Assembly (NCBI RefSeq): GCF_008704795.1
Contig: NZ_CP023690.1
Coordinates: 3,916,501-3,980,500, forward strand
Direction of reading: 5' to 3'
DNA: 64,000 nucleotides
Source of the DNA: Streptomyces spectabilis
Lineage (GTDB): Bacteria > Actinomycetota > Actinomycetes > Streptomycetales > Streptomycetaceae
The notes below the pieces were generated by a model. The model saw only the letters and a list, made by a program, of their open reading frames with translations, ran no database searches and had not been told where the DNA came from. Made by a program: the position numbers and the translations under genes. The first letter of the stretch is position 1. Each line of letters starts with the position of its first letter. Positions 63,301-64,000 of this stretch are shown piece by piece.

Positions 63301-64000
63301 ATGAACTCTGGGGAGCATGATCTGGGGCTTCCGGTCGACGTGCCGTCGACTGCGCTCTTCACGGATCACTACGAGTTGACGATGCTGCAGGGCACCCTCA
63401 AGTCCGGTGCCGCGCACCGCCGCTCGGTCTTCGAGGTGTTCACGCGCCGCCTGCCCGAGGGCCGCCGCTACGGAGTGGTCGCCGGGACCGGCCGGGTCCT
63501 GGACGCCGTCGAGAACTTCCGCTTCGACGCGGACGTCCTCTCCTTCCTGCGCGAGCGCGGCGTCGTCGACGAGCCGACGCTCCAGTGGCTCGCCTCCTAC
63601 CGCTTCAGCGGGGACGTGTGGGGCTATCCGGAGGGCGAGGTGTACTTCCCCGGCTCCCCGATCCTGCGGGTCGAGGGCAGCTTCGCGGAGTGCGTGCTCC
63701 TGGAGACCGTGATCCTCTCGATCCTCAACCACGACTCGGCCATCGCGGCGGCCGCGTCCCGGATGGCCTCCGCGGCGGGCGGGCGGCCGCTGATCGAGAT
63801 GGGCGCGCGCCGCACCCACGAGCTGGCCGCCGTCGCGGCCTCCCGGGCCGCCTACGTGGGCGGCTTCACCACCACCTCGGACCTCGCCGCCGGGTTCCGC
63901 TACGGCATCCCGACCGTCGGCACCTCCGCACACGCCTTCACCCTCGTCCACGACAGCGAGCGCGACGCCTTCCGCGCCCAGGTGGACTCCCTCGGCCGCG
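63301..64000 (+). CDS. pncB: Nicotinate phosphoribosyltransferase (5' part)
   Basis: The first 233 residues of an NAPRTase, which joins nicotinate and PRPP in NAD salvage. It begins [31 protein letters not shown] and has [68 protein letters not shown] and [26 protein letters not shown]. Catalytic His is probably in RRTHE. The gene runs past the window's right end, so the C-terminal half is not seen. Confidence 0.93.
   Translation, partial: MNSGEHDLGLPVDVPSTALFTDHYELTMLQGTLKSGAAHRRSVFEVFTRRLPEGRRYGVVAGTGRVLDAVENFRFDADVLSFLRERGVVDEPTLQWLASYRFSGDVWGYPEGEVYFPGSPILRVEGSFAECVLLETVILSILNHDSAIAAAASRMASAAGGRPLIEMGARRTHELAAVAASRAAYVGGFTTTSDLAAGFRYGIPTVGTSAHAFTLVHDSERDAFRAQVDSLGR

Overview
The window is chromosomal DNA from a high-GC actinomycete, almost certainly a Streptomyces or close relative. 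The signs are GC-rich third codon positions, many GTG starts and ATGA/GTGA stop-start overlaps, DasR-type sites beside N-acetylglucosamine PTS genes, several leaderless-looking promoters, a class E sortase remnant, CysO/CysM/Mec cysteine synthesis and a ClpS-DUF2017 pair.

Layout. 0.15-8.0 kb is mostly conserved: fumarylacetoacetate hydrolase-family enzyme, YidC/Oxa1 paralogue, DUF6412-like membrane protein, an HxlR regulator facing an MFS efflux gene across two identical operators, a DUF3311-SSF symporter pair, a decayed sortase E gene and a SEC-C protein. 8.06-27.4 kb is an accessory defence island: Vsr nuclease and two cytosine-C5 methyltransferase-fold proteins (one without the catalytic Pro-Cys) on the + strand; a convergent three-gene minus-strand operon (XRE-GHKL ATPase and two unknown proteins); then a divergent operon of tightly overlapping genes (small basic protein, 1590-aa GHKL-plus-SF2-helicase fusion, UvrD-like SF1 helicase, DrmA-like helicase, DrmB-like DUF1998 protein). 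The DrmA/DrmB pair is the core of DISARM, but DrmC, DrmD and DrmE are not visible and the partners differ from the described DISARM classes. This is the best candidate here for an undescribed system.

27.5-43.3 kb holds a DUF445 protein, a GDSL hydrolase, a cold-shock protein with a DEAD-box helicase behind a terminator hairpin, a cluster of roadblock/LC7 proteins with a PATAN-like protein, a DUF1707 protein, a three-gene ABC-2 exporter and a class A penicillin-binding protein. 43.3-53.2 kb holds a Gdx/SugE guanidinium exporter behind a guanidine-III riboswitch, a GroES-like protein, a DUF3618 protein, a Bcp peroxiredoxin, a ProP-like transporter, tRNA-Leu(UAG), rdgB, rph, the GlcNAc PTS genes nagF, nagE1 and nagE2 with DasR sites, and an MBL-fold hydrolase.

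53.3-64 kb holds two poorly known proteins, an inverted-repeat element, cysM-cysO behind a Cys-containing leader peptide, a B12 importer (btuFCD) behind a cobalamin riboswitch, mec (the CysO-cysteine protease), an amino-acid permease with an operator-rich upstream region, DUF2017, clpS and the 5' part of nicotinate phosphoribosyltransferase. CysM, CysO and Mec together form the sulfur-carrier-dependent cysteine pathway, split here by the B12 importer. All family calls come from reading motifs; no database search was run.
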